Shown in pieces: positions 7,911 to 17,110 of a stretch of DNA of 64,000 bases (the first letter of the stretch is position 1; each line of letters starts with the position of its first letter). Source of the stretch: Chloroflexota bacterium (GTDB lineage Bacteria; Chloroflexota; UBA11872); assembly GCA_022821905.1 (NCBI GenBank), contig JAJECS010000027.1, positions 248,001 through 312,000 on the forward strand, read 5' to 3'. The notes under the pieces were generated by a model. The model saw only the letters and a list, made by a program, of their open reading frames with translations. It had not been told where the DNA came from and did no database searches. A program made the translations under genes and the position numbers.

Positions 7911-9031
7911 GAATCGTGCTGGCCGGCGGCGGCACCGCCGGACACATCTTCCCGACGCTGGCCGTCGCGCGGCGTTTGCGCACGCTGCTGGGCGACGACG
8001 GGGCCGATCTCACCATCGTCTGCGGCGCGCGCGAGCTCGACCGCGAGCTGTACCGTGGCGTGGAGTTCGACCTCTTTCCGATTCGTGTCCGCGGCATCGT
8101 GGGCGTGGGGTTCGCCCGGCTCCCGGCGCGGCTCTGGCGGCTTGGCGTCTCGACCGTTGCCGTGTGGCGCGACCTTGGCGCCCGACGGCCCGACGCGATC
8201 GTCCTGAGCGGCGGCTACGTAAGCGTTCCCGTCATGCTGGCCGGGTGGCTGCGGGGCATTCCCCGCCTGATCTTCTCGGGCGACGCGCAGCTGGGGTGGG
8301 CCACCAAGGCGTTGGCCCCGCTGGCAACCGTCGCCACGGTGTCCTTCCGCGAGGCGGTGGGGCAACTGCGCGGCCCACGGGTCGAATTCACGGGATATCC
8401 CCTGCGAGAGGCCTTTGCCAGCCCTGATCGCGATGCCGGCCGGTTTCGTGTGGGCGTCGCGCCGGACGAGCCCCTGGTGCTGGTGGTAGGCGGCAGCCAG
8501 GGCGCGCACGCGGTCAATGCCGCCGTCGCGCGGGATCTCACCCACCTGCTCGACCGGGCCGCCGTCGTGCACGTCACCGGGCGCGGCGATTTCGAGTGGC
8601 TCGCGTCGGTGCGTGAGAGCCTGTCCCCCGACCGGCGCGGGCGCTATCACGTCCATGCCTTTATCAACGAGGGCTTCGCGGACCTCATGGCGGCCGCCGA
8701 CCTGATCGTGACGCGTTCGGGCGCGACGGCGGTGGCGGAGCTCGGCGCGGTCGGCACCCCGGCCGTGATCGCACCCGGCGCCTTCGGGGCCGGACACCAG
8801 ATCGCCACGGCCAATGCTGTCGCCGCGTCGGGCGCGGCGGTCGTCCTGCTCGAAGATGACCTGGCCCGCGGCGAGCTGGCGTCGACGATCACCGACCTAT
8901 TGGCCGACGCTCCGCGACTGGACGGGATGCGAAGCGCCTCGGCCGCGCGAGGCCGGCCGGACGCCGCGGACGCGGTGGCCCGGCTCGCGATCGGGCTTGC
9001 CGATCCGACCTGCCAGGCGGCGACCGCATGA
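7907..9031 (+). CDS. murG: Lipid II synthase MurG (UDP-GlcNAc transferase)
   Basis: A GT28 glycosyltransferase of 374 residues that adds GlcNAc to lipid I at the inner membrane face to give lipid II. The N-terminal Gly loop GGGTAGH is at residues 7-13. The second-domain loop GGSQGAHAVN and the UDP-binding region TRSGATAVAELGAVGTPAVIAPG are clear. Length is slightly above the usual ~355. It overlaps ftsW upstream and murC downstream by four bases each, so the three are translated as a block. Confidence 0.93.
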   Translation: MRIVLAGGGTAGHIFPTLAVARRLRTLLGDDGADLTIVCGARELDRELYRGVEFDLFPIRVRGIVGVGFARLPARLWRLGVSTVAVWRDLGARRPDAIVLSGGYVSVPVMLAGWLRGIPRLIFSGDAQLGWATKALAPLATVATVSFREAVGQLRGPRVEFTGYPLREAFASPDRDAGRFRVGVAPDEPLVLVVGGSQGAHAVNAAVARDLTHLLDRAAVVHVTGRGDFEWLASVRESLSPDRRGRYHVHAFINEGFADLMAAADLIVTRSGATAVAELGAVGTPAVIAPGAFGAGHQIATANAVAASGAAVVLLEDDLARGELASTITDLLADAPRLDGMRSASAARGRPDAADAVARLAIGLADPTCQAATA

Positions 9032-10422
9032 GCGCCGCGCCCGGCCGGCTGCTCGGCACGGACGTGCGCCGCGTGCACGTGGTCGGCATTGCCGGCGCGG
9101 GCATGTCCGGCGTGGCGGCCGCGCTGCTCGATCTCGAGCTTGAAGTCAGCGGCAGCGACCTGCGCGCTTCCCCCGCCACGGCGCAGCTTGAGTCGCGCGG
9201 CGCTCGGATTCGTCAGGGCCACGCCGCCGGCAATGTGGCCGGCGCCGACCTGGTAGTGCATTCCGCCGCTGTTCCCGCCGACAATGCGGAGCTTGTCGAG
9301 GCCCGAACCCGCGGCGTGCCGGTGGCCTCGCGCGCGGCGATCATCGCCGAGCTCTTCAACGCGTCCCGCGGCATCGCCGTCGCCGGCACCCACGGCAAGT
9401 CCACCACCAGCGCCATGGTCGCGACGGTCCTGCGCGAAACCGGCCGCGATCCCAGCTTCCTGCTTGGCGCCGCCAGCCCGTCGCTCGATCACGCCAACGG
9501 GCGCTACCGGCGCGACAGCTGGATGGTCGTGGAAGCCGACGAATTCGATTCGGCGTTTCTCGCCTATCGACCAGAGATCGCGGTGATCACCAACCTGGAG
9601 CGCGATCACCTGGACTACTTTGGGACCGAGGCGCGCATGGTGGAGGCCTTTGCCGCGTTCGCGGCCGGCCTGCCCGCCGACGCCCGCCTGATCGCCCGCG
9701 GCGACGTGGCGGATCTGCGACGCGTCGCGGCACGCGCGCCCACGCCGGCCCTGTGGTTTGGCCCGGACGAAGCGTGGGACCTGGAGACACATTTGCCGGT
9801 CGCGGACGGGTGCCGGGTGGAGTTCCGCACGCCGCACGGGCCAGTGACCTGTCGCCTGCCGCTGCGCGGGCGTCACAACGCCTGGAACGCGCTGGCGGCG
9901 CTGATGGCCTGCACGTTGGCCGGAGTTCCCGTGTCCGAGGCCGCCCGAGCCCTCGAGTCGTTCGGCGGAGTCGAGCGCCGCTTGCAGCTTCGCGCCTGCG
10001 GCGGCGGCGTGCGGGTGTTGGAGGACTACGCCCACCATCCGACCGCCGTGCGCGCCACGGTCGAGGCCGCGCGCGAATGCACCCATCGGCGGCTCTGGGC
10101 GATCTACCAGCCGCTGCTCCGCAGCCGCACACTCGACTTGCTGGACGACTTTGTCGAGGCCTTCGCCGGCGCCGACCGCGTCACCTTTGCCGAGATCTAC
10201 TCGCCACCCGGCCGCGAGCAGGGCGTCGAGGCCAGCTCATCGCTGCTGGCCGCCCGGGTGCGGCATCCCGACGCCAGCTTTCTCCCGTCATTCGACGACA
10301 TTGCCGACCTGGTTGCCGCCGAGGCGGCCGACGGTGACGTGATCCTGGTGATGGGACCGGACTCCGTGACCCCGCTGGCCGATCGAATCAGCGTCTGGGT
10401 CAACGCGAGGGCCGCGGCTTGA
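9028..10422 (+). CDS. murC: UDP-N-acetylmuramate--L-alanine ligase MurC
   Basis: A Mur ligase of 464 residues that joins L-Ala to UDP-MurNAc with ATP. Domain 1 begins VHVVGIAGAGMSGVA; the ATP loop GTHGKST is at residues 120-126; VEADEFDSAFL, ITNLERDHLDYF and the C-terminal EDYAHHPTAV are typical of MurC. It is the only Mur ligase in this cluster: murD, murE and murF are absent. It overlaps murG (ATGA) and abuts murB. Confidence 0.93.
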   Translation: MSAAPGRLLGTDVRRVHVVGIAGAGMSGVAAALLDLELEVSGSDLRASPATAQLESRGARIRQGHAAGNVAGADLVVHSAAVPADNAELVEARTRGVPVASRAAIIAELFNASRGIAVAGTHGKSTTSAMVATVLRETGRDPSFLLGAASPSLDHANGRYRRDSWMVVEADEFDSAFLAYRPEIAVITNLERDHLDYFGTEARMVEAFAAFAAGLPADARLIARGDVADLRRVAARAPTPALWFGPDEAWDLETHLPVADGCRVEFRTPHGPVTCRLPLRGRHNAWNALAALMACTLAGVPVSEAARALESFGGVERRLQLRACGGGVRVLEDYAHHPTAVRATVEAARECTHRRLWAIYQPLLRSRTLDLLDDFVEAFAGADRVTFAEIYSPPGREQGVEASSSLLAARVRHPDASFLPSFDDIADLVAAEAADGDVILVMGPDSVTPLADRISVWVNARAAA

Positions 10423-10424
10423 GC

Positions 10425-11342
10425 ATGTCGCCGGCGCTCCCGGGGCACCTCGCCGTGCGCGAGGACGAGCCGCTGGCGCGGCACTCCACCTTCGGCGTGG
10501 GCGGCCCGGCCGACCTTTGGGTCGAAGTGCACGCCGTGGACGACCTCGTAGCGGTGCTCGACGCCGCCGAGGCGACCGGGACGCCGCGCACGGTCGTGGG
10601 ACACGGCACGAACCTGCTGGTCGCCGACGCCGGTATCAAGGGTCTGGTGGTCAGCAACAACTGCGTCGGATTGACCTTCGACGCGGCCGCCGGTCTGGCG
10701 CGCGTCGAATCGGGACACACGATGGCGCGGCTCGCTCGACAGGCCGCCGCGGCTGGGCACGCGGGGCTCGGGTTCGCGATCGGGGTGCCCGGCACCGTGG
10801 GCGGCGCCGTGTTTGGCAACGCCGGCGCCTGGGGCAGCGATATCGCGGCGGTGCTGGCGTCCGCCGACGTCTGGTATCCCAACGGCGTGCGTCGGCTGGG
10901 CCCGGACGACCTGGCCTTCGACTATCGGCACAGCGCCTTGCAAAACGATCCGCAAATGCCAATCGTGCTCAGCGCGTCGCTCGGCATCCAGCCCGGCGAC
11001 CCGGAGGCGCTGCACACGCAGCTGGAGACTTTCGCGCGCCGCCGGTTGGATACCCAGCCGCGCGGACAAACCGCCGGCTCGTTCTTCAAGAACCCGAGCG
11101 GAGACTACGCGGGACGTCTCATCGAGTCCGCCGGACTCAAGGGATGCGCTCGCGGCGGGGCCTTCGTGTCGCCGCTGCACGCCAACTTCATCAGCAACGA
11201 CGGCACCGCCACGGCGTCCGACATTCTGGCGCTGGCGTTGCACGTGCAGACCATCGTCCAGCAGCGGCATGGGATTCGCCTGGAGCCGGAGGTTCGCGTG
11301 CTGGGTCGCTGGGAGCCCGCGGCATCGGAGTTGCTGGCATGA
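10425..11342 (+). CDS. murB: UDP-N-acetylenolpyruvoylglucosamine reductase MurB
   Basis: An FAD-dependent enzyme of 305 residues that reduces the enolpyruvyl group to give UDP-MurNAc. FAD-binding stretches VVGHGTNLLVAD and GVPGTVGGAVFGNAGAWGSDI are visible, as is GSFFKNPSGDYAGRLIESAG, which holds the catalytic Ser of the short, type II MurB group. ATG 10425 is preferred; TTG 10419, overlapping the murC stop, would add two residues. Its TGA overlaps the ftsQ ATG. Confidence 0.92.
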   Translation: MSPALPGHLAVREDEPLARHSTFGVGGPADLWVEVHAVDDLVAVLDAAEATGTPRTVVGHGTNLLVADAGIKGLVVSNNCVGLTFDAAAGLARVESGHTMARLARQAAAAGHAGLGFAIGVPGTVGGAVFGNAGAWGSDIAAVLASADVWYPNGVRRLGPDDLAFDYRHSALQNDPQMPIVLSASLGIQPGDPEALHTQLETFARRRLDTQPRGQTAGSFFKNPSGDYAGRLIESAGLKGCARGGAFVSPLHANFISNDGTATASDILALALHVQTIVQQRHGIRLEPEVRVLGRWEPAASELLA

Positions 11343-12106
11343 CGACCGACCCCCGCCCGTGGCACGTGCATCTGCTGTCGCTGGGCGTTGCTGGCCTCAC
11401 CACCATCCTGCTGGTCTGGATGCTCACGTCGCCCGTGATGAAGATCCGAAACATCACCGTGCACCGCGCTGCGTCGTCTCCGCCGCCGGTCGTGAGCGCG
11501 GAGCGGATCGAGTCGCTGGTCGGGCAGTTCGTCGGGGCCAGCGTGTTTCGCGTCGACACCGCCGCCATCCGCGACGAGTTGCTTGAGATTCCGGGCGTGG
11601 CCGACGCGCTGGTTGACGTCGCCGTCGATGGCCATCTGACGGTGACGATCGCCTACGACGCGCCCGTGGCGAATTGGATCGTCGGCGGGCAGAGCTACCT
11701 GGTCGACGCCGACGGCCAGATCCTGGCGGCGCGCTATCGGCCAGACTTGGATCTGACCATCGAAGACACCGGCACGCGCGAGACCGCTCCGGGCGAGCAC
11801 ATCAATCTGCCCGCCCTGCTCGCCGCCCATCAGCTGCAGAGCAACCTGCCGCTGCTGCGGGTGTTCCCCAACCGGATCCAATACGCGGCGGGCAATCTCA
11901 CGGTCATCGACCACTCCGGCCGCGAGCTGCAGTTCGGCGGCATCGAGCAACTCGAGCCGAAGCTCGTGGCACTGCAGGCCGTGCTGGAGCGAGCCAACCG
12001 GCGCGGCGAGCGCATCGCGTCCGTGGACCTGCGCCCCGTGGACCGTCCCACCTACCGCACCACCAACGCCCCGCCGCTGATCAGCACGATCGGGGATCCC
12101 CCGTGA
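11339..12106 (+). CDS. ftsQ: Cell division protein FtsQ/DivIB-like
   Basis: A 255-residue bitopic protein with a short cytoplasmic segment, one membrane helix near residues 13-32 (SLGVAGLTTILLVWMLTSPV) and an extracytoplasmic POTRA-like start, KIRNITVHRA ... VSAERIESLVGQFVGASVFRVD ... IPGVADALVDVAVDGHLTVTI. FtsQ links early and late divisome proteins and works with FtsL and FtsB/DivIC. Identity rests on architecture and on its place between murB and ftsA; sequence conservation in this family is low. The start overlaps the murB stop. Confidence 0.85.
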   Translation: MTTDPRPWHVHLLSLGVAGLTTILLVWMLTSPVMKIRNITVHRAASSPPPVVSAERIESLVGQFVGASVFRVDTAAIRDELLEIPGVADALVDVAVDGHLTVTIAYDAPVANWIVGGQSYLVDADGQILAARYRPDLDLTIEDTGTRETAPGEHINLPALLAAHQLQSNLPLLRVFPNRIQYAAGNLTVIDHSGRELQFGGIEQLEPKLVALQAVLERANRRGERIASVDLRPVDRPTYRTTNAPPLISTIGDPP

Positions 12107-12167
12107 GATAGCGGCAGCGGAATCTGATGAGTCGGCAGACATCCGGGGGGCACTGGAGGAGCAGACG

Positions 12168-13418
12168 TTGGGACGCAATCGAACGGTCGTCGGGTTGGAC
12201 GTAGGCACGACCAAGACCTGTGTGGTCGTTGGTCAGGAATATCGGGACACGCAGCTGCACGTCCTGGGCATAGGCACCGCGCCGTCGCTTGGCCTCAAGG
12301 GCGGGCAGGTGGTCGACATCGTGCAGACGATCAAGGCCATCGACGCGGCGGTGATGCGTGCCGAGGAGGCCTCCGATACGCGGGTGCGGCACGTGGTGGC
12401 CGGCATCGCCGGGGGGCACCTGCAGTCCCATAGCCAACACGCCGAGTTGCGACTGGGCGCCGACGATCCGACGGTGCGACCGCGTCACATGAACAGCATC
12501 GTGCGCACCGCCGCGGCCATCTCGCTGCCGGCCGAGCGCGAAATCGCCGCCGTGATTCCCAAGACCTTCAGCGTGGACCATCTGACCGACGTGCTGGATC
12601 CGCGCGGCCTCACCGGGCGCTGCCTGCAGGTCGAGGCCCACGTGGTGACGGGCGCCACCAACGCCATGACGAACCTGGAGCGCTGCGTGACCGGCGCCGG
12701 CTGCGAGGTCCGTGATCGCGTCCTGCAGCCGCTGGCGTCGGCCGCGTCGTGTCTCACCGAGGACCAGCGTCGGGAAGGCGCGGCGGTGGTCGACATTGGC
12801 GGCGGCACCACCGACGTGGCGATCTATGTGGGCGACGCCTGCTGGCACATTGCGGTGCTGCCCATGGGCGGCGCGCTCGTGACGTCTGACATCGCGCGCG
12901 GCCTGCGCCTGCCGCTGCGAGTGGCCGAGGCCCTCAAGATCCAGCACGGCCGGGCCGATCCCTACGTCGATTCCGATGAGTCGGCCGTCGAGGTGCCGGG
13001 CTTTGACTATGGCGCGCCGGTCGCGGTTCGCCGCCGCGATCTGGCCCAGGTCATCGACGCGCGCATGGAGGAGATCTTCACGCACGTGAAGGATGAAATC
13101 GTGCGCAGCGGGTATTACGACGTGCTCACGGCCGGCGTCGCCCTGACGGGCGGCGGGTCGTTGATCCCGGGTCTGGCGGCCAAGGCGTCCGAGATTCTGG
13201 AGCTGCCCGTGACGCTGGGCCGGCCGCAGGCGCTCTGGGGCCTGGACGAGGGAATGCGCGAGCCGCAGTTCAGCACCGCCATCGGCCTCACGCTCATGGG
13301 CGCAACGCCGCGCCCTGATCACGGGTGGCTGGATCAGCGGCCCGTGCGGCGGGCCGGCGGGGTGCTCACCAGCTTCGGTTCGTGGCTGCGCGGTTTGGCC
13401 TCGCCGGCCGCGGCCTGA
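12168..13418 (+). CDS. ftsA: Cell division protein FtsA
   Basis: An actin-family ATPase of 416 residues that tethers FtsZ to the membrane. Actin-fold signatures are VVGLDVGTTKTCVVVG (phosphate 1), AVVDIGGGTTDVAIYVGD (phosphate 2) and ALTGGGSLIPGLAAKASEIL (adenosine). The C-terminal SFGSWLRGLASPA can form the amphipathic membrane helix. The start is TTG 12168 with a GGAGGA ribosome site seven bases upstream; no nearby ATG gives the conserved N-terminus. It precedes ftsZ by 108 bases. Confidence 0.93.
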   Translation: MGRNRTVVGLDVGTTKTCVVVGQEYRDTQLHVLGIGTAPSLGLKGGQVVDIVQTIKAIDAAVMRAEEASDTRVRHVVAGIAGGHLQSHSQHAELRLGADDPTVRPRHMNSIVRTAAAISLPAEREIAAVIPKTFSVDHLTDVLDPRGLTGRCLQVEAHVVTGATNAMTNLERCVTGAGCEVRDRVLQPLASAASCLTEDQRREGAAVVDIGGGTTDVAIYVGDACWHIAVLPMGGALVTSDIARGLRLPLRVAEALKIQHGRADPYVDSDESAVEVPGFDYGAPVAVRRRDLAQVIDARMEEIFTHVKDEIVRSGYYDVLTAGVALTGGGSLIPGLAAKASEILELPVTLGRPQALWGLDEGMREPQFSTAIGLTLMGATPRPDHGWLDQRPVRRAGGVLTSFGSWLRGLASPAAA

Positions 13419-13526
13419 CGAAATGTCCCACAGGCGCATTACTGTTGTGCATAATGAGTGGCCGAACGCGCGAGCTGACCGCATGACGTCCGCCAGCGCT
13501 GGACTCCGGCGACAGGGGACCAAGAC
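13419..13526 (+). promoter_or_regulatory. ftsA-ftsZ gap, possible ftsZ promoter
   Basis: A 108-base gap, the widest within the dcw operon after the mraZ leader. It contains a -10-like CATAAT at 13450-13455 in a locally AT-richer patch, but no convincing -35 box 17 bases upstream. Many bacteria place extra promoters before ftsZ, so an internal start is plausible but weakly supported. Confidence 0.3.
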
Positions 13527-14678
13527 ATGAACGACGATACCGGCAGCACGGGCCGCATTACACGACTCACGACGCCGCGGCGCGGGGCGTCCGAGGCTCC
13601 CAGCGAGCAATCCGCCACCATCAAGGTGGTCGGCGTGGGCGGCGGCGGCAGCAACGCCGTCGACCGGATGATCGATGTCGACGTCAGCGGCGTGGATTTC
13701 ATCACCGTCAACACGGACGCGCAGGCGCTGATGCGTTCGCAAGCCTCGGTGCGCGTGCACATTGGCGAAAAGGCCACCCGCGGGCTTGGATCCGGCGGCA
13801 ACCCGGCGCTGGGCCACAAGGCGGCCGAAGAATCCGCCGAGGATCTGCGCCAGTCGCTCGAAGGGGCCGACATGATCTTCATCGCCGCCGGCATGGGCGG
13901 CGGCACGGGCACGGGCGGCGCGCCGGTGGTGGCCGAGATCGCGCAGGAGAGCGACGCGCTGACCGTGGGCGTCGTCACCCGTCCGTTCGCGTTCGAAGGC
14001 ACGGCGCGCGCTCGCGTGGCCGATGAAGGCATCCAGGACCTCGCGGAGGGCGTCGACACGCTGGTGGTGATCCCCAACGACCGACTGCTCAACGTGGCCG
14101 ACGCCAAATCCACGATCAGCGAGGCCTTCGCGCTGGCCGACGACGTGCTGCGGCAGGCGATCCAGGGCGTCTCGGACCTCATCACCATGCCCGGGCTGAT
14201 CAACCTGGACTTCAACGACGTGCGGGCCGTCATGACCGATGCCGGAACCGCGCTCATGGCCATGGGCGAGGGCCAGGGCGAAACCCGCGCCACCGACGCC
14301 GTCACCCAGGCCCTCAACAGCCCGCTGCTCGACACCTCCATGGACGGCGCGCGCGGCGTGCTGCTGAACTTCACCGGCGGCTCGGACATGACGCTGTACG
14401 AAGTCAACGAGGCGGCGGAAATCGTGGCCAAGACGGCCGATCCAAACGCCAACATCATCTTCGGCACCGTGGTCGACGAGTCGCTCGAAGGTCGCATTCA
14501 CGTCACGGTGATCGCGACGGGCTTTCAACTCGAGCGCAAGGAAATGCGACCGGCCACGCGGACGCGCGCGCGAACGCCCGCCTCGCCCCGCGTGCGCGAG
14601 CTGGATTTCTCACCCGGTCCCGACGACCAGCCCGAAATCGAGATTCCGGCATTCCTGCGGCGCCGGTCCGCCGGGTAG
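13527..14678 (+). CDS. ftsZ: Cell division GTPase FtsZ
   Basis: A tubulin-like GTPase of 383 residues that forms the Z ring. The nucleotide loop GVGGGGSNAV is near residues 36-45, the tubulin signature GMGGGTGTGGAP at 122-133, and the T7 synergy-loop region is NLDFNDVRAVM. A short variable linker leads to the C-terminal peptide EIEIPAFLRRR, the site expected to bind FtsA. It is the last gene of the dcw run and is followed by yggS after 56 bases. Confidence 0.95.
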   Translation: MNDDTGSTGRITRLTTPRRGASEAPSEQSATIKVVGVGGGGSNAVDRMIDVDVSGVDFITVNTDAQALMRSQASVRVHIGEKATRGLGSGGNPALGHKAAEESAEDLRQSLEGADMIFIAAGMGGGTGTGGAPVVAEIAQESDALTVGVVTRPFAFEGTARARVADEGIQDLAEGVDTLVVIPNDRLLNVADAKSTISEAFALADDVLRQAIQGVSDLITMPGLINLDFNDVRAVMTDAGTALMAMGEGQGETRATDAVTQALNSPLLDTSMDGARGVLLNFTGGSDMTLYEVNEAAEIVAKTADPNANIIFGTVVDESLEGRIHVTVIATGFQLERKEMRPATRTRARTPASPRVRELDFSPGPDDQPEIEIPAFLRRRSAG

Positions 14679-14734
14679 GGGCACAACCGACCGCCAGCCC
14701 GTCGCCGGCGCCCGTCCCCGCCTAGAATGGCGGG

Positions 14735-15481
14735 ATGCAGGGTGCGCCTACCATCGATGACGGACTACGCCTGCGCATCGCGGCGGTGCGCCAGGAGATC
14801 GCGGCAGCTTGCGCCGCGGCCGGCCGCTCGCCCGAAACCGTCGATCTGGTGGCGGTGACCAAGACCGTGCCGGTCGACGTGGTGCAAGCGGCGCTCGCCG
14901 CCGGGCTGACGACGTTCGGTGAGAATCGAGTCCAGGAGGCCGATGCGAAGATTCCCCGGGTGGGCGGCGGGACGTGGCACCTCATCGGGCACTTGCAGCG
15001 CAACAAGGCGCGGACGGCGGTGCAACGCTTCGACTGCATCCAGAGCGTTGACTCTCCGCGACTGGCGCGGCGGCTGGACACGGTGCGCGAGCATGAGCCC
15101 GTGGACGTGTTGGCGCAGGTGAATCTCACCGGCGCGTCGACGCAAGAGGGCGTGGCGCCGGCGGATCTGCACAGGCTATGCGAGGTCATCGACCGCGAGA
15201 CCGGTCTGACGCTGCGCGGTCTGATGACCATTGGTCCGCTGGGGGGCGATCTGGCGGCCCTGCGCACCTGCTTTCGCGAGCTGCGGGAGATGCGCGACGC
15301 GCTGCGGCCACGGCTCCCAAATCAGCCGCTGACGGAGCTTTCCATGGGCATGACGGACGATTTTGGCGCGGCGATTGCCGAGGGCTCCACGATGGTTCGG
15401 GTCGGACGGGCTATCTTTGGCAGTCGCCCGACGGACGCGAGCGCCGTGCCCGCGCCGCCATCAATGGACTCGCCATGCTGA
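14735..15481 (+). CDS. YggS-family pyridoxal-phosphate homeostasis protein
   Basis: A 248-residue single-domain TIM-barrel PLP-binding protein of the YggS/PROSC family, which buffers free PLP and has no known catalytic reaction. The PLP lysine is K43 in LVAVTKTVP; FGENRVQEA, WHLIGHLQRNK, GLMTIGP and ELSMGMTDDFGAAIAEGSTMVRVGRAIFG are family signatures. The genes ftsZ-yggS-yggT are often neighbours in bacteria. Its last 7 bases overlap the yggT start. Confidence 0.92.
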   Translation: MQGAPTIDDGLRLRIAAVRQEIAAACAAAGRSPETVDLVAVTKTVPVDVVQAALAAGLTTFGENRVQEADAKIPRVGGGTWHLIGHLQRNKARTAVQRFDCIQSVDSPRLARRLDTVREHEPVDVLAQVNLTGASTQEGVAPADLHRLCEVIDRETGLTLRGLMTIGPLGGDLAALRTCFRELREMRDALRPRLPNQPLTELSMGMTDDFGAAIAEGSTMVRVGRAIFGSRPTDASAVPAPPSMDSPC

Positions 15482-15735
15482 CCGGTCTCATCGGATTCCT
15501 CGAAATCCTGGTCACGATCCTGGTATTCGCAATCGTTGGGCGCGCGCTGCTCTCCTGGTTCGTGCAAGACCCGAGCCACCCGCTGATGCGTCTGCTGATC
15601 GACGTCACCGAGCCGATTCTCGCGCCAATCCGCAATCGATTGCCCTCGTCCTGGATGATCGACCTGTCACCGCTGATCGCAATCGTGGTGATCCAGATCG
15701 TGTGGCGGTTGATCGTGTCGCTCGCGCTGCAATAG
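15475..15735 (+). CDS. YggT-family membrane protein
   Basis: An 86-residue protein with two hydrophobic segments (FLEILVTILVFAIVGRALLSWF and PLIAIVVIQIVWRLIVSLAL) and the family pattern RALLSWFVQDPSHPLMRLLIDVTEPILAPIRNRLP. This is one half of the duplicated unit seen in longer YggT proteins. The family is linked by context to division and osmotic tolerance; its molecular role is not settled. ATG 15475 lies inside the end of yggS. Confidence 0.88.
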   Translation: MLTGLIGFLEILVTILVFAIVGRALLSWFVQDPSHPLMRLLIDVTEPILAPIRNRLPSSWMIDLSPLIAIVVIQIVWRLIVSLALQ

Positions 15736-15814
15736 CGCGATGCCGTGTTAGTCGTGCAGCCCCGCGCCGCGGGCGCAGCCCCGATGAGCGTGCCGTCCAC
15801 GAAGCCCAACGCTC

Positions 15815-17110
15815 GTGCCTAGCCCCAGTCTCCAACGACCGCGAGGCACGGCCGACCGCCTGCCGGCCGACGCGCCCGCGTGGGAAGGCGTGCTGCGCGC
15901 GTTTGCGCGCGAGTGTCGGCTGCGCAACTTCCAGCCCATCAGCACGCCCACGTTCGAGACCACCGAGCTGTTCGACAAGGGCACCGGCGCCACCACGGAC
16001 ATCGTGCAGAAGGAGATGTACACCTTCGACGACCGCGGGGGCGACTCGCTCACCCTGCGGCCCGAGGGCACGCCCTCCATCGTGCGCGCCTACCAGCAGC
16101 ACGGCATGCACGTGCTGCCGCAGCCGGTGAAGCTCTACTACGTCCTGCCGGTGTTCCGCTACGACCGACCGCAGGCGGGACGGCTGCGCGAGCACCACCA
16201 GATCGGCGCCGAGGCCCTTGGCGACCCCAACCCCGCGGTGGACGCCGAGGTGATCGACCTGCTCTGGAGCACGCTGCGCGCGCTCGGAATCGCGGGCCTC
16301 GCGCTGCACGTCAACTCGCTTGGGGACCCGGAGTCGCGGCCGGAATACCGCGCCGCGCTGGTGGACTTCTTCACTCCGCGCACGGACAAGATGTGCGCCG
16401 ATTGCCAGATGCGGCTCACGCAAAACCCGCTGCGGCTGCTCGACTGCAAGAAGCCGACCTGCGCGCGTGTCAGTGCCGACGCCCCCCGCTCGCTCGACTA
16501 CCTCGGCGACGCCGCGCGCGAGCATTTCGACACGTTGCGACGCCTGCTCGGGGCGCTGGATATCCCGTGCACCCTGGACCACCGGCTGGTCCGCGGCCTG
16601 GACTACTACAACCGCACGGTGTTCGAGATCGTGCCGCCCGACGGCGGCGCCCAGAGCACCGTCGGCGGCGGCGGGCGCTACGACTTCCTGGCCGAGACGC
16701 TTGGCGGCCCGCATCTGCCTGGCGTCGGATTCGGCAGCGGCATCGAGCGCATATTGCTCAATCGCCACCGCGTCGGTCTCGAGGAAGCAGCGCCTTCACC
16801 ACCCGATGTATACGTCGCGCCCTTGGCTGATGCGGCGCTGACCGTCGTGACCACCGTGGCCGCTGGCCTGCGACGGGCGGGTGTCGCCGCCGAGGTCGGA
16901 TATGCCGCCGCGAGCCCGCGGTCCCACCTGCGCCGCGCCAACGCCCTCGGCGCGCGCGTGGCGCTGATCGTGGGCAATCGTGAGGTCGAGACCGGGCGCG
17001 TGTCCCTGAAGCCCCTCGACGGCGGCGACCAGGTCGACGTGGCGCTGGACGATGTCGTGTCGTCCACGCGGGCCGTGCTCGCCGCACCGGCGACCGCGAG
17101 CGACGCATGA
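15815..17110 (+). CDS. hisS: Histidine--tRNA ligase
   Basis: A class II aminoacyl-tRNA synthetase of 431 residues that charges tRNA-His. Motif 2 lies in TLRPEGTPSIVRAY, the histidine-binding signature is RGLDYYNRTVFEIV, motif 3 is in GVGFGSGIERIL, and the C-terminal anticodon-binding domain starts near VYVAPLADAAL. These features distinguish it from the HisZ paralogue, although it is followed directly by hisH. The start is GTG 15815 giving MPSPSLQRPRGTADRLP. Its stop overlaps the hisH start. Confidence 0.93.
   Translation: MPSPSLQRPRGTADRLPADAPAWEGVLRAFARECRLRNFQPISTPTFETTELFDKGTGATTDIVQKEMYTFDDRGGDSLTLRPEGTPSIVRAYQQHGMHVLPQPVKLYYVLPVFRYDRPQAGRLREHHQIGAEALGDPNPAVDAEVIDLLWSTLRALGIAGLALHVNSLGDPESRPEYRAALVDFFTPRTDKMCADCQMRLTQNPLRLLDCKKPTCARVSADAPRSLDYLGDAAREHFDTLRRLLGALDIPCTLDHRLVRGLDYYNRTVFEIVPPDGGAQSTVGGGGRYDFLAETLGGPHLPGVGFGSGIERILLNRHRVGLEEAAPSPPDVYVAPLADAALTVVTTVAAGLRRAGVAAEVGYAAASPRSHLRRANALGARVALIVGNREVETGRVSLKPLDGGDQVDVALDDVVSSTRAVLAAPATASDA

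Noticed and set aside
15815-17110. hisS as the regulatory paralogue HisZ
   Set aside because: Class II motifs, the RGLDYYNRTVFE signature and an anticodon-binding domain are all present, so it is a true synthetase despite the his-operon context.
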